Assembly (NCBI GenBank): GCA_015680685.1
Contig: MNCI01004678.1
Coordinates: 734,585-798,584 of the forward strand
Direction: 5' to 3'
Origin: Gnetum montanum
Lineage: Eukaryota; Streptophyta; Gnetopsida; Gnetales; Gnetaceae
DNA length: 64,000 nt
Both the position numbers and the translations under genes were made by a program. Of this stretch, positions 48,001 through 53,963 are shown piece after piece (positions within the stretch are counted from its first letter, which is position 1; each line of letters starts with the position of its first letter). Under the pieces are notes generated by a model. That model saw nothing but the letters and a program-made list of their open reading frames with translations. It had not been told where the DNA came from and did no database searches.

Positions 48001-49300
48001 CTAAGAGTAAAAAAATAATAGTCTGTGACGATGTGATTTACTCATAAAAGTAAGAGCCAGTACTTGTAAACCATGGATGCCAGCGACAGTTAACCATGAG
48101 TTGCGAAGAATGGATACATGATTAAAAGTTGAATAGATGTGAGAAGTGGAAATTAAGTAATCGCATAGAGCTTAAGTATGAGATATGAAAAAAGGAAATA
48201 CATACAAAAAGTATTTAAGTGGAAAGCAACGGCTGAAGAGTGGAACCACAAAAAATGTGGAAGGGGGTCACTTGTCAAAAGAATAAAGTGAACCCAGAAA
48301 GATTTTAAAACGTTGAGGACGGATAGCGGAGATTTTTATCCGTAGAAGTATTTTAGACAACGATCCTGAACTTATATATACTGTATTAAAATTCGATTAT
48401 ATTATATTTTTTATACAACTTTATTCATTGTAAAAGTATTTTGTGTGTATAAAATCCTGGTATATTTTTCATATAACTTTCTTCATAGTAAAAGTATTTT
48501 TTAAACTGGTATATTTATTTTTTTATATTTAAATATCAACATTGTGACTGGTATTCTCCTTTATTTTAGAAGATTCTTATTCTAACAATCCATGATTATA
48601 AACTCAATCATGTCCTCCAGTGTTAATAAATTGATTTAGTTGATAAATTTTTAAAGGTTTTCTTGAAGATTAAAATTATAAATTTTTTGAAAGAATTAAA
48701 AGAATCCTCCACACAGTTGCTGCAGTATATAAGCCTTCAAGGAATAACATCTAATCCAAGTAATGTGGCAGCTGAAAGTAGCAGTGTTTCACGAACTCAG
48801 TTAAAAGAAAGGTTTGTCTCCATTGATCTAGAATTTAACATTTTTCATAATTTAGTTTTCTGCATTTTGTCATGGTTACATTTGTTTATTTATGCTTCTA
48901 CTTTTGTTTGGGATGGTTATTGAATAGATTCAGAATTTTCAACCTGTATTTCGAAGAAATCTATCTAAAACAAAGACAATGGACTGTTCCTGATGTTGAG
49001 CTTCGGGAATCATTAAGATTGGCAGTGGCTGAGGTATTGTTGCCAGCTTACAGATCATACCTAAAGCATTCGAGGTAAATCTAATGTTTTCAAAGCTTTA
49101 TTTGGATAAATTCCATCAAATGTCTGATTATTAAGAAGCAAGAAAATTGCTACTGTAATCATGTATACATTGTTGAAATTTACAGTACAGTCATACAAAG
49201 CGGAAAAAATCCTCAAAAGTACATCAAGTACACCCCTGAAGATTTAGAACAGAGACTTTCAGAATTGTTTGATGGAGCGCCAAAAGCGAAAGGTGTCTAA
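13221..49300 (+). CDS. EXO70A1: EXO70A-type exocyst subunit, 12 exons joined
   Basis: Joined exons: 13221-13361, 13772-13867, 13998-14203, 19046-19303, 26599-26737, 26990-27202, 27448-27653, 27812-28000, 28208-28307, 48717-48811, 48928-49074, 49186-49300. They total 1905 bases, giving 634 residues plus stop, with GT-AG at every junction and continuous phase. Arabidopsis EXO70A1 is about 638 residues with the same exon number from memory. EXO70 is the exocyst subunit that binds membrane phosphoinositides and tethers secretory vesicles at the plasma membrane. Diagnostic segments: SQTVTDNMVTILGSFDRRL near the N-terminus (coiled coil, about residues 10-80), LLSFGDAI and LLDMYDAM (about 310-345), HPLTSYVINYLKFLFD (about 405-420), HLFLMNNIHY (about 465-475), GDDWIQRHRRVVQQHA (about 489-504), QWTVPDVELRESLRLAVAE (about 560-578) and GKNPQKYIKYTPEDLE close to the C-terminus. 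No premature stop is seen. The symbol reflects closest family resemblance, not proven orthology. Confidence 0.93.
13772..13867 (+). CDS. EXO70A1: EXO70 exon 2
   Basis: Codons 48-79, VQTDVVRKAHNNIERTL to DISIA, between acceptor gtgaag and donor gtaagc. Confidence 0.92.
13998..14203 (+). CDS. EXO70A1: EXO70 exon 3
   Basis: Acceptor gtttcag, then VRRKIMEAPREDLQGFLAAV to EFMYLLSYQ(R). It ends after two bases of an Arg codon at donor gtttgc. A 4.8-kb intron follows. Confidence 0.93.
14204..15857 (+). other. EXO70 intron 3, proximal part
   Basis: AT-rich intron sequence. No domain or repeat family is recognised. Confidence 0.4.
15858..16021. repeat. 82-base tandem duplication in EXO70 intron 3
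   Basis: Two copies (about 15858-15939 and 15940-16021) beginning gaggtcatggtagagaaaac, nearly identical (one clear a/g difference). It sits in a longer stretch (about 15840-16330) rich in degenerate tgtgactt/ttgcagtg words. Confidence 0.85.
16022..17984. other. EXO70 intron 3, middle part
   Basis: No protein domain is recognised. The open frames here lack any family signature and contain no codon bias that I could support. Confidence 0.35.
17985..18260 (-). mobile_element. LTR fragment, minus strand (Ty1/copia-like)
   Basis: The reverse complement matches 30620-30930 in order: attaat...ttctttctaga, ttttaatttag, agaatgttct, ccttctagaagg, a tatttaaggttggatcc TATA-like box, and gagcaataagagttgggctt followed by ggttttactctat. 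The 3' portion resembles the end of copia-type LTRs. These are two independent copies of one LTR family in opposite orientation inside EXO70 introns 3 and 9. Confidence 0.6.
18261..19045. other. EXO70 intron 3, distal part
   Basis: Nothing recognised apart from the pyrimidine-rich acceptor of exon 4. Confidence 0.35.
19046..19303 (+). CDS. EXO70A1: EXO70 exon 4
   Basis: It starts after ttgttcag and completes the split Arg codon, then reads KVKEPEKLVNPLQ to NAIAKRMINTGHHHQCTKVY(R). It contains the variable linker and the start of the Exo70 C-terminal domain (LNAIAKRMI...GH). A 7.3-kb intron follows. Confidence 0.92.
19304..20299. other. EXO70 intron 4, proximal part
   Basis: Two loosely similar blocks (about 19490-19750 and 19800-20010) share ctaaga, attgtgtgaat and attcaagtac/attgaag words, suggesting an old duplication. 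No gene is visible. Confidence 0.3.
20300..20400 (+). repeat. tRNA-derived SINE-like element
   Basis: A box A-like acttggttggag (20321-20332) and box B-like gtttgatcct (20361-20370) are spaced as in a tRNA. The rest does not fold as a complete tRNA gene with an acceptor stem, so a SINE head or degraded tRNA-like repeat is the better call. Confidence 0.4.
20401..21289. other. EXO70 intron 4, unassigned
   Basis: No recognised domain. The 146-codon minus-strand frame at 20398-20838 has no family signature. Confidence 0.3.
21290..22690 (-). mobile_element. Ty1/copia polyprotein fragment (RT and RNase H), rearranged
   Basis: On the minus strand, starting near 22690, RT begins with RNDTWELTTLQARKK followed by RRFNWVFTIKQKAKGTIK. 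Further on are LYALKQSPRR, then EISRLKGYLNNEFEIKDL (about 22120). A second segment, LYGMKQPPRVWFDRFKKA (about 22050), repeats the same domain position. Downstream come a RNase H stretch with YTD-like TDIEWAGSPNDRKCTLGYC (about 21700) and the C-terminal QHDRTKHIMIGKHFIKEKL (about 21430). The YVDD box is destroyed. No LTRs were found beside it. It lies antisense in EXO70 intron 4. Confidence 0.8.
22697..24312 (+). mobile_element. LINE copy E1, 5'-truncated, 3' extra region only
   Basis: Similarity to E3 (36150-37866) starts near 22697 and runs to the same 3' end, with a short A tail at 24306-24312. Only the region downstream of reverse transcriptase is left. It reads SEIEAAMGVTP, then FREDEELWRLVTQCGW, VGDPDLADDPFFANW, GREIRVTESAIANYLGA, VNLLRFFLEALLLK, HSGLILALWRG, a Glu/Arg-rich coiled coil (about 23560-23870) and LDLLHELECPHCAYRR. 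It interrupts or abuts the antisense copia fragment. No target-site duplication was found, so the 5' end is uncertain. Confidence 0.75.
22730..24150 (+). pseudogene. E1 extra coding region (plant transposon-like domain, coiled coil, Cys block)
   Basis: GC-rich and much closer to open than the older LINEs, but interrupted by several TAG codons (for example after RTVF near 22930) and frameshifts. The order of blocks equals E2 and E3. The core GREIRVTESAIANYLGA followed about 60-70 residues later by VNLLRFF...HSGLILALWRG resembles the 'putative plant transposon protein' domain (VRGxxIxFSxxxINxxLGLP ... INVGxxI ... LxFPxLITxLC). Domain naming is inference. Confidence 0.6.
24313..24659. other. EXO70 intron 4, spacer
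   Basis: Nothing recognised; it possibly belongs to the minus-strand LINE scrap that follows. Confidence 0.3.
24660..25160 (-). pseudogene. LINE ORF1 (DUF4283-like) fragment, minus strand
   Basis: The minus-strand frame reads GPWLIETQDLVLTHWHP, then ASIYVRVHNL, then ARFFRDFIALYKFTASKS and MGFPRFYI with stops. This is the GPW...L.L..W.P / VWVRL / GK.I..D..TA..SRL.YARV order of the DUF4283 domain of plant LINE ORF1. No ORF2 is attached. Confidence 0.5.
25170..25927. other. EXO70 intron 4, unassigned
   Basis: Nothing recognised. Minus-strand frames give weak retroelement-like text only. Confidence 0.3.
25928..26446. repeat. Tandem duplication, about 260-base unit, EXO70 intron 4
   Basis: 25928-26188 and 26189-26446 are near-identical (for example tcagtttcagaagatcaaaa at both starts). 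The copies differ mainly by a 4-base insertion (tacc) and an 8-9 base duplication of atgtatgta. This indicates a recent duplication. It ends 150 bases before exon 5. Confidence 0.9.
26599..26737 (+). CDS. EXO70A1: EXO70 exon 5
   Basis: Acceptor cttgcag, then (R)EIRLFILNQIFQKFGV to GKIGNWIQCLHTA before donor gtgagt. Confidence 0.92.
26990..27202 (+). CDS. EXO70A1: EXO70 exon 6
   Basis: Acceptor ggtgcag, then VRILYPTEEMICNEVFSQL to YDAMSDLSPQ before donor gtatat. It includes the conserved CFAEVT...LLSFGDAI...KSPEKLF core. Confidence 0.95.
27448..27653 (+). CDS. EXO70A1: EXO70 exon 7
   Basis: Acceptor tttatag, then VRALFGEKEHSRSLAIFEDL to LTSYVINYLKFLF(D). It ends two bases into the Asp codon at donor gtaagt. 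Confidence 0.94.
27812..28000 (+). CDS. EXO70A1: EXO70 exon 8
   Basis: Acceptor cctgcag completes Asp, then YKATLEKVFKEYGRN to LFLMNNIHYIARSVR(R) at donor gtaagt. Confidence 0.95.
28208..28307 (+). CDS. EXO70A1: EXO70 exon 9
   Basis: Acceptor ttggaag, then (R)SEGRILVGDDWIQRHRR to YQRTSWSK before donor gtagtg. The 20.4-kb intron 9 follows. Confidence 0.92.
28795..28925 (-). repeat. tRNA-derived SINE, minus strand, EXO70 intron 9
   Basis: On the minus strand tggagtgatggtaaggtgct (box A region, 28891-28910) is followed by ggttcaagcc (box B, 28859-28868) at tRNA-like spacing. A non-tRNA tail follows. Confidence 0.55.
28926..30599. other. EXO70 intron 9, unassigned AT-rich part
   Basis: No domain found. 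Stretches around 29350-29700 are rich in repeated ttcttt/ctttg words and look like old LTR sequence, which I cannot assign. Confidence 0.3.
30600..30930 (+). mobile_element. LTR fragment, plus strand (Ty1/copia-like)
   Basis: Inverted relative to 17985-18260, with the same ordered landmarks including tatttaagggttggatcc and gagcaataagagttgggctt. It lies inside EXO70 intron 9. Confidence 0.6.
30960..31808 (-). pseudogene. E5: diverged antisense copy of the LINE extra domain plus coiled coil
   Basis: The minus strand reads VFFSNILND, then IGFEVIL, then after a frameshift LYFAFMKCLLLCHKVNIPKH. This aligns with LHFAFLRCLKLGHHVNLPRF of E3 and with VFFSNWANDR...DGEVIL before it. A Lys/Glu-rich stretch follows (SSYHERLEAKLQRAIKEKL, then DKLREAKAKIR), similar in place and composition to the E1-E3 coiled coil. 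It is AT-richer and older than E1-E4. The E2 insertion cuts it at 31805-31819. Confidence 0.5.
31805..31819. repeat. Target-site duplication of LINE E2, left
   Basis: acattatgttaccta, repeated exactly at 34540-34554 directly after the E2 poly(A). Confidence 0.85.
31820..34539 (+). mobile_element. LINE copy E2, 5'-truncated and internally deleted
   Basis: It begins in ORF2 before the reverse transcriptase (WIRWLREGDRQTNFFFAIAK near 32070). RT blocks follow: GGKAPRPDGWSLEFF (about 32370), FRPIGICNDLIRSFSKMI (about 32560), LKLDITKAYDTLSWEAL (about 32755) and FIQLCIHMQSSTGFSFELG (about 32840). At that point it jumps to the 3' extra region (TPTHKPDCAAF near 32945), so the YADD half of RT and the zinc-binding region are missing. 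It ends in a 10-11 base A tail, followed by the target-site duplication. Confidence 0.85.
32945..34320 (+). pseudogene. E2 extra coding region, broken
   Basis: Same block order as E1 and E3: LVGDSNLSDDAFFTN, KVIITESSIAKCLGA, VNLPRFFLAAL, HSRLILALWWG, a Glu/Arg coiled coil (33690-34020), then HICRTSAYFHPDGGTSMED and LDILHALEWPHCTY. Several stops and frameshifts are present. Confidence 0.6.
34540..34554. repeat. Target-site duplication of LINE E2, right
   Basis: Exact 15-base match to 31805-31819, directly after the A tail. Confidence 0.85.
34555..34793. other. Spacer between LINEs E2 and E3
   Basis: AT-rich pre-insertion intron DNA. It ends in aatgttagttgaaga (34779-34793), the left target-site duplication of E3. 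Confidence 0.6.
34921..35826 (+). CDS. E3 reverse transcriptase, C-terminal half (intact frame)
   Basis: An open frame of 301 codons. It contains GLRQGDPLSPLLFIIAMDL, the catalytic YADDTMLLS box, KTKSS-like NRTKSSAHF, the YLGIPLF motif (thumb side), LLVATGIL and a WEGGKGGSKIHLVRW...GGLGI block. This is the usual palm-to-thumb order of plant L1 ORF2. No stop interrupts it before TAG at 35824. The upstream half is missing by 5' truncation, so it cannot act alone. Confidence 0.85.
35827..36555 (+). pseudogene. E3 zinc-binding region and extra transposon-like domain
   Basis: 35840-36010 reads LPEKIKIFLWLFKHDALPVH, LRRRGMLQSDTCPACDV and HFVFECACMHATW: the zf-RVT zinc-binding region seen after plant LINE RT. 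After the C-run with N, an open frame to 36553 reads LLLWVVWKARNNTVFW, then VWKEIEATMGITPTVEPN, EDEVLWQMVTQCGW, VGDPNLADDVFFSNWANDR and FFRGREILITESSIASYLGA. The frame runs without break from the end of the normal ORF2 (WKARNN) into the extra domain, so the domain is part of ORF2 in this family. Confidence 0.7.
36556..37540 (+). pseudogene. E3 extra region: INVG-like helix, coiled coil, C-terminal Cys block
   Basis: After a frameshift: GLHFAFLRCLKLGHHVNLPR, FFKEALLLK and HSGLILALWRG (36610-36760), then a coiled coil with VERKEWEAKWNEALTQVRAD and LEAQFSEREQERVRHQDLM (36950-37130). After further shifts come LRRHIHRTLGRFHLDAGAS and LDILHELESPNCACRR. Lengths and order match E1 and E2. Confidence 0.6.
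37867..37881. repeat. Target-site duplication of LINE E3, right
   Basis: Exact 15-base match to 34779-34793, directly after the A tail. Confidence 0.85.
37882..38400. other. Spacer between LINEs E3 and E4
   Basis: AT-rich intron DNA without recognised features, ending at the left target-site duplication of E4. Confidence 0.6.
38401..38418. repeat. Target-site duplication of LINE E4, left
   Basis: aattgttttaaaacgtaa; repeated at 42951-42968 with one C/T difference. Confidence 0.8.
38487..41570 (+). pseudogene. E4 ORF2: endonuclease, reverse transcriptase, zinc-binding region
   Basis: ATG 38487: MKILSWNCRGQGTPYKQNTL, then GGDVVCLQETKL and WILVGDFNQCLYLWE (endonuclease). Then FKPISVCNMLLRLFSKMI (about 39970), IKLDITKAYDIVSWAAL (about 40170), ERGLRQGDPLSPLPFILVV (about 40340) and the catalytic box YYIDDTILFS (about 40470). 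Further on are HLVCWELTACSRVAGEIGL-like sequence near 40930 and LPEKIKA...CSLCIVVAGTIEYFIHQC (41250-41400; zf-RVT-like). The catalytic box has Ile in place of the usual Ala. Broken by many stops. Confidence 0.75.
41595..42500 (+). pseudogene. E4 extra domain, diverged
   Basis: Reads GPTFELAIIEFVGNTQLWPM, LVLSTNIFFEN, TQFKGRWIRFTETMLEEVLG, KLARVWQKAAMFIDRYFVQL, then NLPRFFLNSLKR and HSGVILALWR. The same positions are conserved as in E1-E3 (FF-N, F[RK]GR-I-[TF]-E, LG, NLPRFF, HSG-ILALWR). An acidic/basic stretch follows in place of a clear coiled coil. Confidence 0.55.
42951..42968. repeat. Target-site duplication of LINE E4, right
   Basis: aattgttttaaaatgtaa, 17 of 18 bases equal to 38401-38418. 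Confidence 0.8.
43150..43235. repeat. AT-rich (acatatat/agatctacatatac) microsatellite
   Basis: Compound tandem repeat, including two copies of a 32-base unit ending agatctacatatacagatata. Confidence 0.8.
43290..43440 (+). repeat. SINE, 5'-truncated, same family as 47495-47695
   Basis: It keeps the box B region (gtcacaggtttgatttt, about 43301-43317) and the body (atttctgaaactggtgtag ... cttcatagatgtaatt ... ttagttttcgtttcag), which matches the SINE at 47495-47695. Box A is lost. Confidence 0.6.
43441..45840. other. EXO70 intron 9, unassigned
   Basis: No domains found. About 44350-44600 (antisense text ggagttgtgtgtctcc...ttgggagtgtgtgagttga) may be an LTR fragment. The rest is AT-rich and featureless. 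Confidence 0.3.
45841..46047. other. Assembly gap flanked by T and G runs
   Basis: N at 45877-46034 (158 bases), preceded by T- and G-runs and followed by 13 G. The true length and content are unknown. It lies in EXO70 intron 9, so it does not affect the coding exons. Confidence 0.95.
46048..47361. other. EXO70 intron 9, AT-rich, possible minus-strand LINE remains
   Basis: Minus-strand frames give weak non-LTR-like text in continuity with the RT fragment that starts at 47781. No block is clear enough to name. Confidence 0.3.
47362..47781 (-). pseudogene. Non-LTR reverse transcriptase fragment, split by a SINE
   Basis: Minus strand from 47781: MQIIWSSTNRSNARSMLHKV followed by NVFCHHLEMTINVKKTE. 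This resembles the segment after the catalytic ADD box (xLVxxSxxxxxLQxML..L..FC...gm.VN..KT) of non-LTR reverse transcriptases. The match then stops where an oppositely oriented SINE (47495-47695) begins, and a YLG-like segment may continue near 47430. Confidence 0.45.
47495..47695 (+). repeat. tRNA-derived SINE with both internal promoter boxes
   Basis: Box A ttagtggtagga (about 47510-47521) and box B gttcgattcc (47550-47559) are at tRNA spacing and close to consensus. A body follows with acttctgaaactggtccc and gtcttagtggatgtaagt, ending cagtttcagttttc. The second, 5'-truncated copy is at 43290-43440. It is not a tRNA gene because the acceptor stem does not close. Confidence 0.7.
48717..48811 (+). 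CDS. EXO70A1: EXO70 exon 10
   Basis: Acceptor tccacacag, then LLQYISLQGITSNPSNVAAE to SSVSRTQLKE(R) at donor gtttgt. The start was chosen because W-[ST]-K joins directly to [IL]LQ in the family and the phase is zero on both sides. Confidence 0.88.
48928..49074 (+). CDS. EXO70A1: EXO70 exon 11
   Basis: Acceptor tgaatag completes Arg, then FRIFNLYFEEIYLKQ, QWTVPDVELRESLRLAVAE and LLPAYRSYLKHS(R) at donor gtaaat. Confidence 0.95.
49186..49300 (+). CDS. EXO70A1: EXO70 exon 12 (terminal)
   Basis: Acceptor atttacag, then TVIQSGKNPQKYIKY, TPEDLEQRLSELFDG and stop TAA at 49298-49300. The Lys-rich C-terminus is the region that contacts membrane phosphoinositides in studied EXO70 proteins. Confidence 0.95.
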
Positions 49301-50854
49301 AGAGCTAGAGAAACTAGAAGGTTCAGCCATGGCTTATCAAGCTACACTAAAAAAGGTCATGTTGATATATGCCAATCTTAGGTCTTGGAATATACTGGAC
49401 TTCTTTCAGCAAATGTTGCTAATTAAAATTAGCGTACCAGTTCAATATAGATGCACTGCATAAGTTCAGATCCAGCTTTCATTGATTTTCTCGGATCACA
49501 CCATACAATCATCAGTTACAAAAGCATATTAAGTTGGGGAAAAGTGAAAACTTGAAAAGGTTTGCTTGCTAATTTGTAACACTTCTTTAAATAATGTATC
49601 CTAAGTTGTAAAACAGTAAACATTGCCATGACATTGTAGCAGGGCGTTTTAAAGCATTATCAATAGATCTGGCAGTTATACTTCAGACGACCGAGAAAAA
49701 ATTCCGTTGAACAGGGTTGATGCAATCTGAATTCATATTTTCTTAAAGCACCAAGCAGGGATCGTGATTTGAACATACGATGGTTAGTACCATGTATTAG
49801 TGTAAGGCCAAATCTTGGCATTATTATACTTTCATAGCTCACAAATCACAAACCGTGGCCACTAATTCCAGCTACTATTGTGCTTAACTGTTGTTAGGCT
49901 CTGTCGAACAAAATCCTTACTGGAGTCCACAGTGAAAGTTCTCATGTTCTCCGAACCAAAATTACTTTAGCCATCATATAGCTGATCTATTATAGGGGAT
50001 TAGTTATGATGTTTTAGATCGATATCTTAAAGAGATTGAGACATTTAGTTTCAAAAACATTCCCGAAGGTATGGTTTAAGGCGCCGAAAACACTTGACAT
50101 AGGTGAATGCTATTACTCTTGCTTTGTCCGAATCTGTTGGGTTGGCCAACGTGTACTGCAGCCTTGAACAAAAAAAACAAAAATTGCATGGACGTGCCTT
50201 GTTATGTATAAAGGAATTTGTTCAGGTGCGTCAATGCGGTGGTCCCATATGCCGGTACCTTGGTTTTTTAACGGTGAATTTATAGGGTTACATATATACA
50301 TATATATAGATAAAGAGGAAAAACTAAAATACGGTATTAGATATGAACAGAAACTTTATAAAATCAGATCAAAATATCCGCACAAAGTAGGGCCGGCTGG
50401 CGACCAAAACGGCCCTGTACGTACAATCGAGGGGAAGCTCTAGAATCGAGGGGAAGAGCTTCTTTAGCAAATAAAGGTAAGAACATCAAAATAAAATATA
50501 CAAAATTAGTGCTAGCCTGGCACCCATAGCCAATGTGTTATCACAACAAGATGATGCTAGCAAGGTGGTAACCTAGTTCATCCTGTTGGTTGAAGATGTA
50601 GGAGTTTGACCATTGGATAGTGAAGATAGTTGTGACTATCACATCTCCATTCCAAATTGTCGTGTTCTATGATCAAGGTGGTGCTATTTTGTACCAAGTA
50701 ATGTAATTATTGTAATAAGATCTTTAATGGAACAACATGTAATAATGAGCATGTTTCTTAAGGTACCCTTCGGTAGTTTGACCAGAGGTAGTTATACTTG
50801 GTAATTAGAAGTTGGGTTAGCATTGAGTTGCAAAGCTAGGAAAGATGAGTGATG
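49301..50854. other. EXO70 3' flank
   Basis: It contains the EXO70 3' untranslated region. aataat near 49592 is the best polyadenylation-signal-like word I see, and it is weak. No further gene is recognised. A tRNA-like gtt/gatttgaac word at about 49766 was not convincing. Confidence 0.35.
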
Positions 50855-51564
50855 AGTGGCAAGGTACCCCTACATTCAACCATACGAATAAGAGTGTTTT
50901 ACACATGATCTGGTCAAACTCCAAGGACTAAGTGCTTACGCGCCTTCATGGAACACTCAGGGTTAATCAATCGTTGTCTTCCCAAACTTACTTGTATTGT
51001 CATGGTTGTATGGTTAAGTAAGCTTGAGGTATATGATTTTTATAGCTTTTTGTCTTTTTATGTCTTCTGCTAATAAAGGAAAGGGAGAGAGAACTAAGTG
51101 ACTAACTTACATTAACGATTCATTAATTAGTTTCTAAATATTCTTAACACCAGTATCCGTTCCCACTTGCCGTACACATCCTGAACTAGTGCAACGTTGT
51201 TGGGATTACCAAACGCTAATCGTCACTGGGTTACCAAGCGCTACACGCATGCTCGAAGTGGTCGTACTGAGTGTATTTAACTAAGGGGGTTGAAAGTTGA
51301 GAAAGATATTAATTAACTAGGAAAGCATTAAACAATCATTAATTACTAATTAGCTTAATCTATATGCTGTAAGGTTTATCATAAAGTTCGTCTTTATTGC
51401 TATACACAAAATTGTGCTCAAGTACAAATTGTTCAAATAAAGATCTGTTCACTCTATGACTCCTACTGTGAGCACAAAAATAATTCTAACTCTGGAATAA
51501 CAAAACTGCAAGAATCTGGCTAAGGGTCTAAGTCTAACTTTTTTGAACAAAGGGTGTTGCCTCT

Positions 51565-51572
51565 TATTTATA
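51565..51572 (-). promoter_or_regulatory. TATA box of LTR copy B
   Basis: TATAAATA on the minus strand, followed by agaggcaaca, equivalent to 1496-1503. Confidence 0.6.
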
Positions 51573-51589
51573 GAAGATGAGGTAGGACG

Positions 51590-51649
51590 CGATATCGCAT
51601 GGCGGATGCGATATCGTGTACGCTATATCGCGTACGCGATATTGCGGCT
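51590..51649 (-). repeat. GATATCG palindrome array, copy B
   Basis: Three or four cgcgatatcg-type palindromes at about 18-base spacing (cgcgatatcgcat, atgcgatatcgtgt, tatatcgcgtacgcgatat), immediately upstream of the minus-strand TATA box. Confidence 0.7.
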
Positions 51650-53559
51650 CATCATACCCCCATAACTGAATGAAAACTCATCCTCGAGTTCCTTACAAAA
51701 TATTGGGAAGGTATGGGATTATTGACTTGAATGACAACTAATGGTGAATGGGATGACGTGTAAATGGATCAATCATTACAATACATGATAATATTTGTGT
51801 TTATGACTGCAAGAATGAACACTATACACAATTGACATCCAACCTTGTTTGGTAGCTGAGAGAGAAGAGAGAGAGAAAAGAAGAAGACGTGTTATTGCCG
51901 ACACCAATTGTGCCTTCCGTTATCCATCTATAACCGTGCCATCAGTCTTGTTCCTTGCACAACTATTCCAGCACCAATCCATCCTAAGTGTTTCCTCCAG
52001 GTCCATCCATTACTGTATGATTGCCATTTGCACACACAATATAATCACATATGAGTAAGGATAAGTAAATTACAATACAGTTGATACCTTGCCTCAGTGT
52101 AAGGTCCATTGGCTGTGTTGTGATATGGCTAATACGAATTCTAGAGATATAACATTGGTGACTACCGAAGGTGTAGGGGTTAGGAAAATTAAAAAAATTG
52201 GACTAGGGCCCCCATGATTAAGAGCGATCCTCCGGTAGCGATAGAATAGAAAAAGATAAGGAATAAGAAAGATGGAGAAAAAGAAACAATGGTAATGTCG
52301 ATAAAATGGATGTCAAATATGGGAATGAACAAAACAAATATTGATTGCGGAAATGTTTAAGGAAAAGAAGTTAACTGATGCACCAAATAGGAATGTTAGT
52401 GGGTCCTCCCCAAAGTAGGATCATTCCCTTGATGCCCTGACAATCCCACATTTAAAGAGTCCATAGGCTTTGGAAATGTCATTTGGAAGCAAGAGTTAAA
52501 GTCTTAACCACAAGAATTCACCAAAAAGAAAACAATGCATCAACTAAAATATAGACTACAGATACAACCAACAATGAGGTGGAAAATGAAGAAAGAATGA
52601 TGAGGAGAAGAGAATGGAATGGAGTCCCAAGAACAAGGTGGTGTACAACCCCTTGTGTATGTATGGTTAATGTGACTAAGAAGATCTCATTCCAAATCTA
52701 GTCTCAAATAATCCACATCCAGTGACTTCACATTAATACACTTGGCTAATCCATCCACTTGTAGTAACAAGAATGCTTCCACCAGAGTCACCACGATTCC
52801 AAGAAAATGAGAAAGGGAAAAGTAAGAAGCGAGAGAGGGCCTTAGTTAGAGAAAACGTGTTTGTTTAGTTCCATAACCAGTGCTTGTAGCCTAAATAATT
52901 ATTTTGTCAAAGGGGTGTGCTTTGAATTCTCACTGTTTCTATTTTTTTTTTTTTTTGCGTGAGAACCACACCATGTAAAGACTTATTTTTATTAGCTCAG
53001 CTTCCCAATAATGGAGCAACGTTGGAATGGTAAGGAAAACTTAAGAAGAAAACATCCAAGCACCCAAGAGAATAGCCAACATAAATGCATCAAATCCTCT
53101 TGAAGTCACACCCTTTTTAGTCCTTGAGTCCTTCCTTAGTTTGAGAAATGCCCAGTCACCAATTTGTTAATAGTTTTATTATTAAAGAAAAGGATTGTAC
53201 AGTTTCAAACCAAAAGAGACCATAAAAATTGATGGATGCATGGATGACATAGACTCATTGCCTGTTATGTCAAAAGAACCATACCTTGGTATCAACATTA
53301 TAACTCAAAGGTAAAAATCAAACATTCGCAATCAATAGAATATAGTTCAAACCACCTGTACTGTCCAAAATCGTCGGCGTAAGGTTGGAGAAAAAATGTA
53401 CGTCGAAAAATCTCCGAAGAGACATAGATGACCCTGCCTTCGCGTGAGGGCAAGCTGGAAAAATGAAGGTAGAGTGCCTTGGATTGTATGCACGCAGATC
53501 AACTAAGAACTTCCCCGAGCGTACGCTATGTCTTGCGTTGGGGTTATCGTCACGAAACG

Positions 53560-53705
53560 TGAAATAGAGAAAAATGATGTAACACAAAGTAACGTAACAT
53601 AATGTAACGAAACGTAAAGAAACGTAACAGAACATAACGAAACGTAATAGAATGTAACGAAACGTAAAGAAATGTAACGGAATGTAATGGAACGTAAACG
53701 TAAGC
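53560..53705. repeat. 10-base minisatellite (aacgtaacga-type)
   Basis: About 14 degenerate units of ten bases such as aacgtaacga, aacgtaaaga and aatgtaacgg. On the minus strand it gives a misleading open frame rich in Phe, Leu, Arg and Tyr. Confidence 0.85.
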
Positions 53706-53963
53706 AGAATGTATGCAAGAACATGCAATGGAATGGAACAATGTAGAAAGTAAATTAGAATAGAATAATGGATGGCAAATAATGAACACTGTTGTATTAA
53801 TTGACGAGTTGTGCATCGGTCAAAATGTAGTTGCGTTGCAAGTCGAATGTTAAGCTCCGATGCAAGGTGTTTGCAGGTGCTGGGAATCACATGTGTTTGG
53901 GCTCAGGATTGCTGGTTTCTTTTGCCAGATTTTTGCCAACCTTGTTTATGTCAATGAACAGGG

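Larger units (their letters stand above)
50855..53045 (-). mobile_element. LTR-like repeat, copy B (inverted partner of 1-2228)
   Basis: The reverse complement aligns with 1-2228 throughout, including the TATA box and the GATATC cluster. With copy A it brackets the EXO70 gene as an inverted pair about 48.6 kb apart. Divergence is high enough that the two copies inserted independently long ago (inference). Confidence 0.6.

Noticed and set aside
49740-49830. Third SINE on the minus strand
   Set aside because: Only a gttcaaatc-like box B is visible; box A and body do not match the SINE family here.
53530-53710. CRISPR array
   Set aside because: Short degenerate direct repeats without unique spacers in plant nuclear DNA; a minisatellite.
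53318-53890. 190-codon minus-strand frame
   Set aside because: Product of a ten-base minisatellite; Phe/Leu/Tyr/Arg periodic text is a translation artefact.
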